Source: an uncultured Clostridia bacterium (lineage in GTDB: Bacteria > Bacillota > Clostridia > Christensenellales > Aristaeellaceae). Taken from it: a stretch of 64,000 nucleotides of DNA. The notes below the pieces were generated by a model. The model did not search any database and had not been told where the DNA came from. It saw nothing but the letters and a program-made list of their open reading frames with translations. The position numbers and the translations under genes were made by a program. The number at the start of each line of letters is the position of its first letter. Position 1 is the stretch's first letter. The stretch covers positions 1-64,000 of the forward strand of contig CAMNKK010000002.1 in the NCBI GenBank assembly GCA_946542235.1, in the 5' to 3' direction. Shown here piece by piece: positions 1-8,359 of this stretch.

Positions 1-2
1 AG

Positions 3-1331
3 CTGGAGTTCCGCTGGATCGAGTGGACCGACTGGCAGACCCAGTACAACCTGGCGCTGGCTACCCAGAGCGGTGATATCGACCTGATCGGTACCGCCAC
101 GGACTGGCTGGACGCCTGGCCCAACAGCCAGAAGGGCGCCTTCCTGCCCCTGAGCGAAGACATGCTGAAGACCTATGCGCCCAAGACCTGGGAAAGCGTT
201 TCCGCGGCGCACTGGGATCTGTGCAAGTACAACGGCGAGATTTATCTGATGCCGGAAGACAACTATGCGCAGTGGACCAACCACGGCTTCATGTACCGTC
301 AGGACTGGGCCCGCGAAGCCGGCCTGGAGAACGGCGTACATTCCTGGGAAGACCTGGGCAAATACTTCCAGTACATCAAGGACAACAAGCCGGACGTCAT
401 CCCGTGGGATGCCAACGGCAACGGTTCCTCCTACAGCCCCCAGATGGCCGGCGGCTGGCAGACCTCCCATACCGGCAACATCGCCATTGAAGGCTTCCCG
501 GTAGCGATCTTCTACGGCGAGAGCAAGGAAAATCCCTACACCCTGAGCCGCTATTACATCGAAGGCGATGAGCTGGTGAACTTTGCCAAGGAAATGAAGA
601 AGTGGGCTGACGCGGGCTACTGGCGCGCGGACGTGCTGAACTACACCGGCGACGTGGTCACTGAAATGGAAGAAGGAAAGACCGGCGCCCATCAGCATCA
701 CACCCAGACCTGGACCGGCGAGCGCACGACCATGGAGCGCAAGCAGCCCGGCTCCGACCTCGGCTTCTTCTGGTTCGGCGAGGAGCAGAGCAACCTGATT
801 GCCCTGAATATCACGCACGGCGCCATGGCTGTGGCGGCCCAGAGCAAGCATCCGGAACGCGCCCTGATGGTCTATGACCTGATGCGGAATGATCCGGAAA
901 TCTATCACCTGATGCAGTATGGCTTCGAAGGCGAGATGTACACCGTGGAAGACGGCAAGTTCTCCCGTCCGGAAGGCTTTGAAGACAGCACCGACGGCGT
1001 TTCCTTCAACTTCTGGTGGGGCCGGAACGACAATCTGGAATACAAGAACGCGCAGCTGGACTGGGATGCCATCGATGCCATGTACGCGGTCTATGACAGC
1101 GTGAAGATCGACTATCCCTATGGCCAGTACATCTATGACAACTCCAATGTGGGCGTGTTCATGGACAACCTGAGCAATGTGTACAACACCTATATGCCCC
1201 AGATCGTCTTCGGCATGAACGATGATCCGGAAGCGCTGGTGGCCACGTTCCGGCAGGCGCTGCAGGATGCGGGCATCGAAATGGTGATGGCCGAGATCCA
1301 GAGCCAGCTGGATGCCGTGTACAAGAAGTAA
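3..1331 (+). CDS. Family 1 extracellular solute-binding protein (sugar ABC transporter), 5' partial
   Basis: The gene enters from the left edge. The frame is open from base 3, giving 442 visible residues up to the TAA at 1329-1331; signal peptide and start lie outside. The protein is rich in Trp, Tyr and Asn, as in carbohydrate-binding lobes, and its C-terminal part (WWGRNDNLEYKN, residues about 338-349 of the visible part) resembles LipO/DUF3502-type family 1 binding proteins. It would capture an oligosaccharide outside the membrane and deliver it to permeases encoded upstream of the window. The next gene is a GH2 glycosidase, which fits an uptake-plus-hydrolysis locus. The substrate cannot be told from the sequence. 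Confidence 0.82.
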   Translation: MEFRWIEWTDWQTQYNLALATQSGDIDLIGTATDWLDAWPNSQKGAFLPLSEDMLKTYAPKTWESVSAAHWDLCKYNGEIYLMPEDNYAQWTNHGFMYRQDWAREAGLENGVHSWEDLGKYFQYIKDNKPDVIPWDANGNGSSYSPQMAGGWQTSHTGNIAIEGFPVAIFYGESKENPYTLSRYYIEGDELVNFAKEMKKWADAGYWRADVLNYTGDVVTEMEEGKTGAHQHHTQTWTGERTTMERKQPGSDLGFFWFGEEQSNLIALNITHGAMAVAAQSKHPERALMVYDLMRNDPEIYHLMQYGFEGEMYTVEDGKFSRPEGFEDSTDGVSFNFWWGRNDNLEYKNAQLDWDAIDAMYAVYDSVKIDYPYGQYIYDNSNVGVFMDNLSNVYNTYMPQIVFGMNDDPEALVATFRQALQDAGIEMVMAEIQSQLDAVYKK

Positions 1332-1361
1332 TTCATTCTCTGTACGGCTGAAGAAAAAAGT

Positions 1362-1414
1362 TCCGGGGGGTGCCGGAAAGGCTGCAATGCGGCCCGAGGG
1401 CATCCCCCTCTTTT
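1362..1414 (+). terminator. Rho-independent terminator after the solute-binding protein
   Basis: GGGGGTGCC (1366-1374) pairs with GGCATCCCCC (1399-1408), allowing one G-U pair, and is followed by TCTTTTAT. It lies about 30 bases after the stop, so it probably limits read-through into the GH2 gene. Confidence 0.75.
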
Positions 1415-1482
1415 ATGCTTCCCCTCCGCGCAGGAGCGGTGAGGAAGCGAAGCAATATGAATAATCCGGGAGGGAACGGCGG

Positions 1483-3789
1483 ATGAGAGAAATCAGGAAT
1501 ATGGATCTGGACTGGCGCTTTCACCTGGGGGAAGCCCCGGACGCCTATTACATGGGATATGACGACCGGGCCTGGCGCAGGGTGACGCTGCCCCATGACT
1601 GGGCGGTGGAGCATCCCTTTGACCGGTGCCATTCCAGCGGCACCGGATACCTGCCGGGAGGCATTGGATGGTACCGGAAGCGCTTTCTGCTGACGGAAGA
1701 AGACGCAGGGAAGCGGGTCGTCCTGACCTTTCAGGGAGTCTATAAGCATGCCCGGGTCTGGATCAACAGCAACTATCTGGGCCAGCATGCCTACGGATAC
1801 ACCAGCTTTTCCTTTGACCTCAGCCCCTTCATCCGGGCGGGGGAGAACCTGATCGCCGTTCGGGCGGAGCATGAGGAAACCGCGGATTCAAGATGGTATA
1901 CCGGCAGCGGGATCGACCGGCACGTGACGCTGACGCTGACGGATTCCCCGCATTTGCAGGAAGACGGATGCTTTGCTTCGACTGCGTTCCTGGGAGAAAC
2001 GGAGGCCGGAATCCGCGTCTGCTTTGCCGCGGAGGGCGCTGACGCGGTGCGGGCGGTGCTGCTGGACCGGGAAGGACGAACGGCAGCCCGAAAAACGGAG
2101 CGGAAGGAGCGGGGAGAGACCATACTGAAGATTCCGGAACCCCGCTGCTGGAGCCCGGAATCTCCCTACCTCTATACGCTGCGCCTGGAAGCGCTGCGGG
2201 ACGGAAAGCCCCGGGACCGTTATGAATTCCCCTTCGGAATCCGGACGATCCGCTTTGACGCGGATCAGGGCTTCTTCCTGAACGGACAAAGCAGGAAGAT
2301 CAAAGGTGTCTGCGTGCATCATGACGCGGGATGCCTGGGCGCCGCCGTGCCGAAAACGGTCTGGAAGCACCGGCTGGAAAAGCTGAAGCGCATGGGCTGC
2401 AACGCAATCCGGACCGCGCACAATCCGCCGGATCCCGATCTGCTGGATCTGTGCGATGAGATGGGCTTCCTGGTGATGGATGAAGCCTTTGACGAATGGG
2501 AAGGCATCAAGAACAAATGGTGGCAGGGACACAACGTGTATCCGCCGAAGCACTTCGGATACGGAGAGGACTTTCCGCAGTGGCATCGGGCGGATCTGGA
2601 GAGCATGGTGCTGCGGGACCGGAATCATCCCTGCGTGATTCTCTGGAGCATCGGAAATGAGATCGATTACCCCAATGATCCCTATGTTACACCGCTGTTC
2701 CGGGAGGTGCTGGGAAATAATGACGCCAACAAACCGCTGGCGGAAAGGCTGTATGACGTCCGGAAACCGGATGCGGGCCGGCTGACCGCGGTGGCGAAGG
2801 AGCTGACGGAGACCGTCCACCGGCTGGATCGTACCCGCCCGGTGCTCAGCGCGCTGAGCTTTCCCGAGCTGAGCAACCGGACCGGGTTTGCCGATGTGCT
2901 GGATCTGTCCGGATACAATTACCGGGAGCAGTTCTATGAGGAGGATCACCGGACATACCCCGGACGGGTGCTCCTCGGCAGCGAGAACAGCCACGATCCG
3001 GCGGCCTGGCGGTGTGTGGAGGACCGGGCGTATATTTCCGGCCAGTTCCTGTGGACGGGCATCGACTTCCTGGGTGAATGCCCCGGGTGGCCGATCCGGA
3101 TCAGCCGGGCCGGCGCGCTGGACCTGCGCGGAAAGGAAAAGCCGCAGTATGCCCAGCGCAGGGTGCTGTGGACGGAGGACACGGGCGTCCGCCTGGCGGT
3201 GAGCGAAGCGGGGGAAGAGGACCGGGGCGCCTGGGCGGAGTGCTTCCGGTGGGAAGGCAAGCCGGGAGAACGAAAAAGGGCCTCCTGCTATACAAGACAG
3301 CCGGAGGCGGAGCTTTTCCTGAACGGAAGAAGTCTCGGAAAGCGGAAGCCCGACAGGGAAAACGGGTATCGGGCGGTATGGGAGCTGGACTATGAGGAAG
3401 GCGTGCTGGAGGTCAGGGCCGGAGAAGCATCTGACCGCCTGGCAACCCCCGGGCCCGCGAAGCGGATGGAGGCTGTTTCGGATGCGGACGTCCTCCGCGC
3501 CGACGGCCGGGACGTGATACAGATCGAAGTGGCACTGCGGGACGCAGCGGGGAATCCGGCCCGGGACGAGACTGTCACGGCACAGGCGGAAGGAGATCTG
3601 ACGCTGCTGGGCATGGAAAACGGGAGTCCGGATGATCTGACGCCGTATTCTGAAAACAGCAGGCTGACCCGGGAAGGAACCCTGACGGTTTATGCCCGGG
3701 CCGGAGAAACGCCCGGAAAGGTGCAGATTCATTTCCGGACCCGGAGCGGCCTGACCGCGGACTGGAAAGGAAAGCTGCTGCGGAAGTGA
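1483..3789 (+). CDS. Glycoside hydrolase family 2 (beta-galactosidase-like)
   Basis: A 768-residue GH2 enzyme without signal peptide, so probably cytoplasmic. The N-terminal jelly-roll (WRRVTLPHDW, residues about 28-37) and immunoglobulin-like domain precede the TIM barrel. The acid/base is Glu393 (WSIGNEIDY) and the probable nucleophile is Glu501 (LLGSENSHD). The C-terminus carries Big/DUF4982-like beta domains, as in long GH2 beta-galactosidases. The start is an ATG preceded by GGGAGGGA about 7 bases upstream. It would cleave terminal beta-galactosides, or related beta-glycosides, imported by the adjacent transporter. Galactosidase is the best guess; beta-glucuronidase or mannosidase specificity cannot be excluded. 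Confidence 0.88.
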   Translation: MREIRNMDLDWRFHLGEAPDAYYMGYDDRAWRRVTLPHDWAVEHPFDRCHSSGTGYLPGGIGWYRKRFLLTEEDAGKRVVLTFQGVYKHARVWINSNYLGQHAYGYTSFSFDLSPFIRAGENLIAVRAEHEETADSRWYTGSGIDRHVTLTLTDSPHLQEDGCFASTAFLGETEAGIRVCFAAEGADAVRAVLLDREGRTAARKTERKERGETILKIPEPRCWSPESPYLYTLRLEALRDGKPRDRYEFPFGIRTIRFDADQGFFLNGQSRKIKGVCVHHDAGCLGAAVPKTVWKHRLEKLKRMGCNAIRTAHNPPDPDLLDLCDEMGFLVMDEAFDEWEGIKNKWWQGHNVYPPKHFGYGEDFPQWHRADLESMVLRDRNHPCVILWSIGNEIDYPNDPYVTPLFREVLGNNDANKPLAERLYDVRKPDAGRLTAVAKELTETVHRLDRTRPVLSALSFPELSNRTGFADVLDLSGYNYREQFYEEDHRTYPGRVLLGSENSHDPAAWRCVEDRAYISGQFLWTGIDFLGECPGWPIRISRAGALDLRGKEKPQYAQRRVLWTEDTGVRLAVSEAGEEDRGAWAECFRWEGKPGERKRASCYTRQPEAELFLNGRSLGKRKPDRENGYRAVWELDYEEGVLEVRAGEASDRLATPGPAKRMEAVSDADVLRADGRDVIQIEVALRDAAGNPARDETVTAQAEGDLTLLGMENGSPDDLTPYSENSRLTREGTLTVYARAGETPGKVQIHFRTRSGLTADWKGKLLRK

Positions 3790-3816
3790 AAGCATTGCCC
3801 GCGCAGCCGGAATGCC

Positions 3817-4767
3817 TTACTTCTGCCAGCGGCCGGCCAGCTTCAGGACCAGCGGGAACAGCGCGATGTAAAAGAAGGTGAAGATCACGGAGAACAGCAG
3901 CTTGCCCCAGTGGGAGCCAAGCCAGGCGGTCATCACAGGGCTCAGGAAGGTTTTGAGCAGCACGACGGGAATCAGTCCGAGCAGGCAGACGATCAGGCTC
4001 TTCCAGTCCTTTTTCAGGGGCTGGAAACGAATCCATCTTTTTTCAACGAAGCGTGCAATGATAAAACCGATTACCTTTCCGATGTCGCCGTAGCCGTCGT
4101 TCATCATCTTCTGGGGATCCACGATCAGCTTGCCCTCGGCGCTCATGTCCACCGGATAGGATTTGACGGTGATATACAGGATTCCGGCCCAGCAGACGAG
4201 AAAGCCGCCGAGCAGGAACCAGTCCTCCTTTTCGGGATTCCGGACCAGATAGTCAATGAGCTTCGCGGTCAGGATCAGACTGAGCACGGACAGACAAATT
4301 GCCACAAAGACATCCTGGGGCGTATGGACGCCCAGATAGTTCCGGGAAAACGCAGTCAGGAAAACAAAGAAGGCGAACAGAACGGACAGCCAGCGGGTGC
4401 GCTTGCTGCCCCACAGAGTGACAGCCGTGCCGCCGGCCAGCGGGCCGGCTGTGGACGTGTGGCCGCTGGGGAAGGAGTAGCCCGTTGCGGTGCGGATGGC
4501 ATCGCCCGCGGGCAGAATCCGGCTGTCCCGGATCCAGGGACGGTAGACGCAGGCTGTCAGCTTGGTCAGGGGTGTCAGCAGCATGCAGAAATAATAGGAC
4601 ACCAGGGTATAAAGCCCCTTTCGCTTGTCCCACCACCAGTATAGAAAAATCGGAACCAGAATCAGATAGTCGACAGCGAAGCTGGAAACGAACTCCATAA
4701 AAGGAGTCAGGGCATCCCCGATGCTGCTTCTGAAATCCTGAAGCGCAAGCAGATACTGAATATCCAT
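3817..4767 (-). CDS. PAP2-superfamily phosphatase, integral membrane
   Basis: This 316-residue membrane protein has all three PAP2 signature motifs: KLTACVYRP (KX6RP), PSGH and SRNYLGVHTPQD (SRX5HX3D). Several hydrophobic helices flank them. The family removes phosphate from lipid phosphates such as undecaprenyl pyrophosphate or phosphatidate. The frame is open to an ATG at 4860, but the ATG at 4767 has AAAGGAG six bases upstream and begins just before the first helices, so it is preferred. The gene converges on the GH2 gene with only 27 bases between the stops. A promoter lies at 4887-4915. The exact substrate is unknown. Confidence 0.9.
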   Translation of the reverse strand: MDIQYLLALQDFRSSIGDALTPFMEFVSSFAVDYLILVPIFLYWWWDKRKGLYTLVSYYFCMLLTPLTKLTACVYRPWIRDSRILPAGDAIRTATGYSFPSGHTSTAGPLAGGTAVTLWGSKRTRWLSVLFAFFVFLTAFSRNYLGVHTPQDVFVAICLSVLSLILTAKLIDYLVRNPEKEDWFLLGGFLVCWAGILYITVKSYPVDMSAEGKLIVDPQKMMNDGYGDIGKVIGFIIARFVEKRWIRFQPLKKDWKSLIVCLLGLIPVVLLKTFLSPVMTAWLGSHWGKLLFSVIFTFFYIALFPLVLKLAGRWQK

Positions 4768-4886
4768 GGAAACTCCTTTCGCCCTCCGGCCGGACACTGT
4801 GCAGGAGGCCGGGGCTGCCTGTTTTTTGGAATGGAATACAGTCCGGTTCAGCGAAAGCACCGGAGAGCCGGATCCGATTCGGGGAT

Positions 4887-4915
4887 ATCATACAATTTCC
4901 ACTTCCGGATTGCAA
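4887..4915 (-). promoter_or_regulatory. Sigma-A promoter of the PAP2 gene
   Basis: On the minus strand, TTGCAA (4910-4915) is followed after 17 bases by TATGAT (4887-4892). The predicted transcript leader is about 110 bases. The promoter is back to back with the one serving the thioesterase gene. Confidence 0.6.
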
Positions 4916-4952
4916 GGAGAAAAACGGCTCCCGGAGCGGCCTGCCGGAACAC

Positions 4953-4981
4953 TTGACGGGACAGCGGCCGTGAGCTACATT
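4953..4981 (+). promoter_or_regulatory. Sigma-A promoter of the thioesterase gene
   Basis: TTGACG (4953-4958), 17-base spacer, TACATT (4976-4981). Transcription from about 4988 makes the ATG at 4996 an unlikely start and supports the one at 5044. The 276-base interval between the PAP2 and thioesterase start codons holds only these two divergent promoters. Confidence 0.6.
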
Positions 4982-5043
4982 ATACGGAAGAATCCATGCC
5001 TGCGGGCATGCGATCCGGCGAAGAAAATGGGGTGGACGAGAAA

Positions 5044-5448
5044 ATGCTGAAGCAGGGAATCAGGGGCCGGATGGAAATCCGGGTTACCGAAGAAAAAACA
5101 GCCAGGATGATGGGCAGCGGCGAGCTGGAGGTATTCGCCACGCCGGCGATGATTGCGCTGACGGAGGAAACCGCGTGGAGAAGCCTGCGTGAATATCTGG
5201 AGCCGGGAGAAGGCACGGTGGGGACAAAAGTCGATTTAAACCATATTTCTGCCACTCCGGTGGGAATGATGGTGGTATGCGAGACGGAAACAATCCTGAT
5301 TGACCGGAGACGGGTGGTATTTCACGTGGAAGTCCGGGACGAGTGCGGAGTCATTGGAGAAGGGACGCATGAGCGCTTTGTCGTGCAGAATGACAAATTC
5401 ATGAACAAAGCCCTCGAAAAGAAAAACAGGAAAACATCGGAGAAATAA
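5044..5448 (+). CDS. Hotdog-fold thioesterase, FlK-like family
   Basis: A 134-residue protein resembling the fluoroacetyl-CoA-thioesterase-like (FlK-like) hotdog family. It shows the N-terminal strand and helix with FATPAMIALTEETA, then GTKVDLNHISATPVG, then the C-terminal strands VEVRDECGVIGEGTHERFVV. Family members hydrolyse acyl-CoA thioesters in the cytoplasm; the natural substrate of such stand-alone clostridial members is generally not known. In-frame ATGs at 4996 and 5008 are too close to the predicted transcription start, whereas 5044 follows a GGGGTGG-like ribosome site. The gene is alone between a divergent PAP2 gene and a new promoter at 5521. Confidence 0.8.
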   Translation: MLKQGIRGRMEIRVTEEKTARMMGSGELEVFATPAMIALTEETAWRSLREYLEPGEGTVGTKVDLNHISATPVGMMVVCETETILIDRRRVVFHVEVRDECGVIGEGTHERFVVQNDKFMNKALEKKNRKTSEK

Positions 5449-5520
5449 CAGGAAAAGTGGGATAAGCAGAAAGAATTTACAGGAAATATCCGCAAGAAGT
5501 GGGTAGAAAAGGGAAAATTT

Positions 5521-5549
5521 TTGATATTCCGGTGGGAATGTGATAGAAT
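5521..5549 (+). promoter_or_regulatory. Sigma-A promoter upstream of the 5573 gene and uvrC
   Basis: TTGATA (5521-5526), 17-base spacer, TAGAAT (5544-5549), with an extended TGA immediately before the -10. Transcription should begin near 5556, after the in-frame ATG at 5540. Confidence 0.7.
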
Positions 5550-5572
5550 GTGAGCGAAAGGGGGCGGAAGCC

Positions 5573-6058
5573 TTGTATCGCAGGTATTCAGATGTCAACG
5601 AGATGAGTATGCCGGTTTCCCAGATGCGGCGAAACCGGATCAAGAATCTGGTCATTCTGGTGCTGGCAGCCGCGCTGGTTGCGGCGATCGTTCTGATGAT
5701 GCCGGCTGTGCAGAGCAGATCCGGGATGCGCGGGCTGCTGATTCAGCGGATGCAGAATGAAATCGCGACAGCCGCCCGGCTGGCCACATCCCTGAGCCGG
5801 AACGCAGGAGCCAGCTCCGCGGCGATTCTGGCCCAGATCCGGAGCAATATCTATGCCATTATCACCATGAACGGGGTCGGAATCGGGATGGAGGGCGCTT
5901 CGGGGCGGCTTCTGCCCGAGGAGGAGCTGACTTCGCTGCAGAACAGCATTGACAATTATCTGAGCTTTCTGACAACCGGGATGGACACCGGTGAATATCA
6001 GACCAATCTGCAGAACGCGCTGGATGCGCTGCTGCTGCAGATCAACAGCCTGAAGTAA
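5573..6058 (+). CDS. Hypothetical membrane-anchored protein
   Basis: I do not recognise this 161-residue protein. It has a short basic N-terminus, one transmembrane helix (about residues 25-44, VILVLAAALVAAIVLMM) and an extracytoplasmic helical part with two heptad-like amphipathic stretches. The frame is open to an ATG at 5540, but that codon lies inside or before the -10 box of the promoter at 5521-5549. The TTG at 5573, eight bases after an AAGGGGG ribosome site, is therefore preferred. It precedes uvrC by 51 bases with no terminator and probably shares its transcript, although a role in repair is not implied. Confidence 0.62.
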   Translation: MYRRYSDVNEMSMPVSQMRRNRIKNLVILVLAAALVAAIVLMMPAVQSRSGMRGLLIQRMQNEIATAARLATSLSRNAGASSAAILAQIRSNIYAIITMNGVGIGMEGASGRLLPEEELTSLQNSIDNYLSFLTTGMDTGEYQTNLQNALDALLLQINSLK

Positions 6059-6109
6059 CGGCAGGGCAGACCGCGGACGGAACCGGCCGGAAAGGATGAG
6101 AAACCCACA

Positions 6110-7972
6110 TTGATCAACTGGGGAGAAAAGCTGGAGGAGAAGATCCGGATGCTGCCGGATTCCCCCGGGTGCTACCTGATGAAGGACGCGGGGGGAACGA
6201 TTATTTATGTCGGAAAGGCTGTGAACCTGAAAAACCGGGTTCGCAGCTATTTTCGCGATACGGCGCATACACCCAAGGTGGCTGCCATGATCAGCCATAT
6301 TGACGATTTTGAAATCCTGCTGTGTGAAACCAATCTGGAAGCGCTGATTCTGGAATGCAATCTGATCAAGCTGCATAAGCCCTACTACAACATTCTGCTC
6401 AAGGATGACAAGCATTATCCCTATCTGAAGGTCAACCTGAAGGAGCCGTTTCCCCGGCTGGAGATTACCCGGCGCATGGAAAAGGACGGCGCCAGATATT
6501 TTGGCCCCTATATCGGCGCCAGCGCCGTGAAGCAGGTCATTGAGGCGGTCCGGGGCGTATTTCCGCTGCGGACCTGCCGGCAGCAGCTTCCGCTGAAAAC
6601 ACCCAGAAGGCCCTGCGTCAACTATGATATCCGCAAGTGCATGGCTCCCTGCGCGGGCAAATGCACAGAGGCGGAATACAGTGGGATGATGAACGGCGTA
6701 ATCCACTTTCTGGAGGGGGATTACAAGCCGGTGGCGGACCAACTGAAGCGGGAAATGAACGAGGCGGCGGCTGCCATGCGATATGAACGGGCCGCGCAGA
6801 TCCGGGACAAAATCCGGGATGTGGAAGGACTGATGGAACGGCAGATCGCCCTGCGGACGGACGGAAGTGAGCAGGATCTGATTGCCCTGGCCCAGGACGG
6901 CCTGGATGCGATGATCCAGATTCTGTACGTGCGGGGCGGGCGGATGATCGGCGGAGACCACTTCCTGCTGCCCCGGGAAGGGGCCGAGGACGCGGGCGAG
7001 GTGATCTCCGGTTTCATGACGCAGTACTATGAGGAATCCGCGCTGATTCCACGGAACATCCTCTGCCAGACCCTGCCGGAAGGCATGGACGGGCAGCTGG
7101 AAGGATGGCTGCGGGAGAAGAAGGGGGCTGCGGTCAGCGTCCGGATTCCCCGGCGAGGAGAGAAGCATGAGCTGGTTCTGCTGGCGGTCAAAAACGCGGA
7201 GGACGCGCTGAAGAAGCGGAACGCAAGGCGGACCATCCAGGAGGAGCGCACCACGGGCGCAGCCCGGAATCTGGGCAGGATTCTGGGGATGGAGGTTTAT
7301 CCCCGGCGGATTGAAGGGTATGATATTTCAAACACCCAGGGGCAGCAGAGCGTGGCGTCCATGGTCGTGTTCATCGACGGCGTGCCGGCCAAAAAAGAAT
7401 ATCGGCGGTTCCGGATCCGGACCGTGGAAGGAGCCAACGACTTTGCATCCCTGAAGGAGGTGCTGGGACGGAGGTACGCCCATGCCCTCCGGGAGCTGGA
7501 GGAAGGCGCGGAGGAAGGAAAATTCACGGACCTGCCGGAGCTGATCCTGATCGACGGCGGCCCGCAGCAGCTGCGCTTTGCCATGGAGGCGCTGCGGGAG
7601 CTGGGAGTGACCCCTCCGGCCATGTTCGGCCTGGCGGAAAAGGAAGAAGAAATCTGGCTGCCCGGAGCGGAGGAACCGATCCGGCTGGATCATCACACCC
7701 CGGAGCTGCAGCTGGTGCAGCGGATCCGGAATGAAGCCCACCGCTTCGGCATTATCCATCACCGGGTACTGCGGGCCAGGGCATTCACCCACAGCCAGCT
7801 GGAAGAGATTCCGGGCATCGGACCGGAGCGGAGAAAAGCGCTGCTGAAGGCCTTCGGAAGCCTGAAAAACATTCGGGAAGCCAGCGTGGAAGAGATTGCG
7901 GCGGTGAAGGGCATGACCCGGAAAACCGCGGAGGCGGTCAAAGAAGGACTTGCGCCCAGGGAGCAATCATGA
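6110..7972 (+). CDS. uvrC: Excinuclease ABC subunit C
   Basis: A 620-residue UvrC, the normal family length. It makes both incisions beside a DNA lesion after UvrA/UvrB recognition. The N-terminal GIY-YIG nuclease domain (GCYLMKDAGGTIIYVGKA) is followed by a Cys cluster (CVNYDIRKCMAPCAGKC), the UVR motif that contacts UvrB (around residues 205-240), the RNase H-like C-terminal nuclease (YDISNTQGQQSVASMVVF, LILIDGGPQQL) and a helix-hairpin-helix pair (IPGIGPERRKALLKAFGS). The start is a TTG; the next ATG at 6150 would remove residues that family members normally have. It is probably co-transcribed with the 5573 gene. Confidence 0.95.
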   Translation: MINWGEKLEEKIRMLPDSPGCYLMKDAGGTIIYVGKAVNLKNRVRSYFRDTAHTPKVAAMISHIDDFEILLCETNLEALILECNLIKLHKPYYNILLKDDKHYPYLKVNLKEPFPRLEITRRMEKDGARYFGPYIGASAVKQVIEAVRGVFPLRTCRQQLPLKTPRRPCVNYDIRKCMAPCAGKCTEAEYSGMMNGVIHFLEGDYKPVADQLKREMNEAAAAMRYERAAQIRDKIRDVEGLMERQIALRTDGSEQDLIALAQDGLDAMIQILYVRGGRMIGGDHFLLPREGAEDAGEVISGFMTQYYEESALIPRNILCQTLPEGMDGQLEGWLREKKGAAVSVRIPRRGEKHELVLLAVKNAEDALKKRNARRTIQEERTTGAARNLGRILGMEVYPRRIEGYDISNTQGQQSVASMVVFIDGVPAKKEYRRFRIRTVEGANDFASLKEVLGRRYAHALRELEEGAEEGKFTDLPELILIDGGPQQLRFAMEALRELGVTPPAMFGLAEKEEEIWLPGAEEPIRLDHHTPELQLVQRIRNEAHRFGIIHHRVLRARAFTHSQLEEIPGIGPERRKALLKAFGSLKNIREASVEEIAAVKGMTRKTAEAVKEGLAPREQS

Positions 7973-8043
7973 GATAATGAGCGGCGGAAATCCGCGGAGA
8001 GAGAAGGCCGGAGCGGGGCAGAGCCCCGGAGGGAGGGATCAGC

Positions 8044-8337
8044 ATGGCGGCAAGCCTGTGGGTGAAGACCGTGGTAAGCCATCGGATCGAGCGTCAGGCT
8101 ACGGTTGCCTGTACCCGGGAGAATCCGAGGGACGCGCTGCTGGAAGCCTGCCATGACCTGGATCTGCCGGAACCGGTCTGGCTGGAGAAGAACCAGCGGG
8201 AATGGGAGGAATTCGGCATGACCCGCTTCCTGCCGGATGCTTTTTTTGAGCCGGTGGACTTCCAGAGAATGGAGATTGAGTTTATCGATCCGGATGCGCC
8301 GAAGAAGAAGAGCCGGGACTACCGCAACGAGTTCTGA
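8044..8337 (+). CDS. Hypothetical small protein
   Basis: A 97-residue, charged, soluble protein of unrecognised family, ending in a run of Lys and acidic residues (DPDAPKKKSRDYRNEF). It has a good GGAGGGA ribosome site and is followed after 22 bases by pepV, so the two are likely co-transcribed. Its composition and codon use match the neighbours, which supports a real gene. No catalytic motif is visible. Confidence 0.7.
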   Translation: MAASLWVKTVVSHRIERQATVACTRENPRDALLEACHDLDLPEPVWLEKNQREWEEFGMTRFLPDAFFEPVDFQRMEIEFIDPDAPKKKSRDYRNEF

Positions 8338-8359
8338 GGCGGAAAAGAGAGGACAGAGG

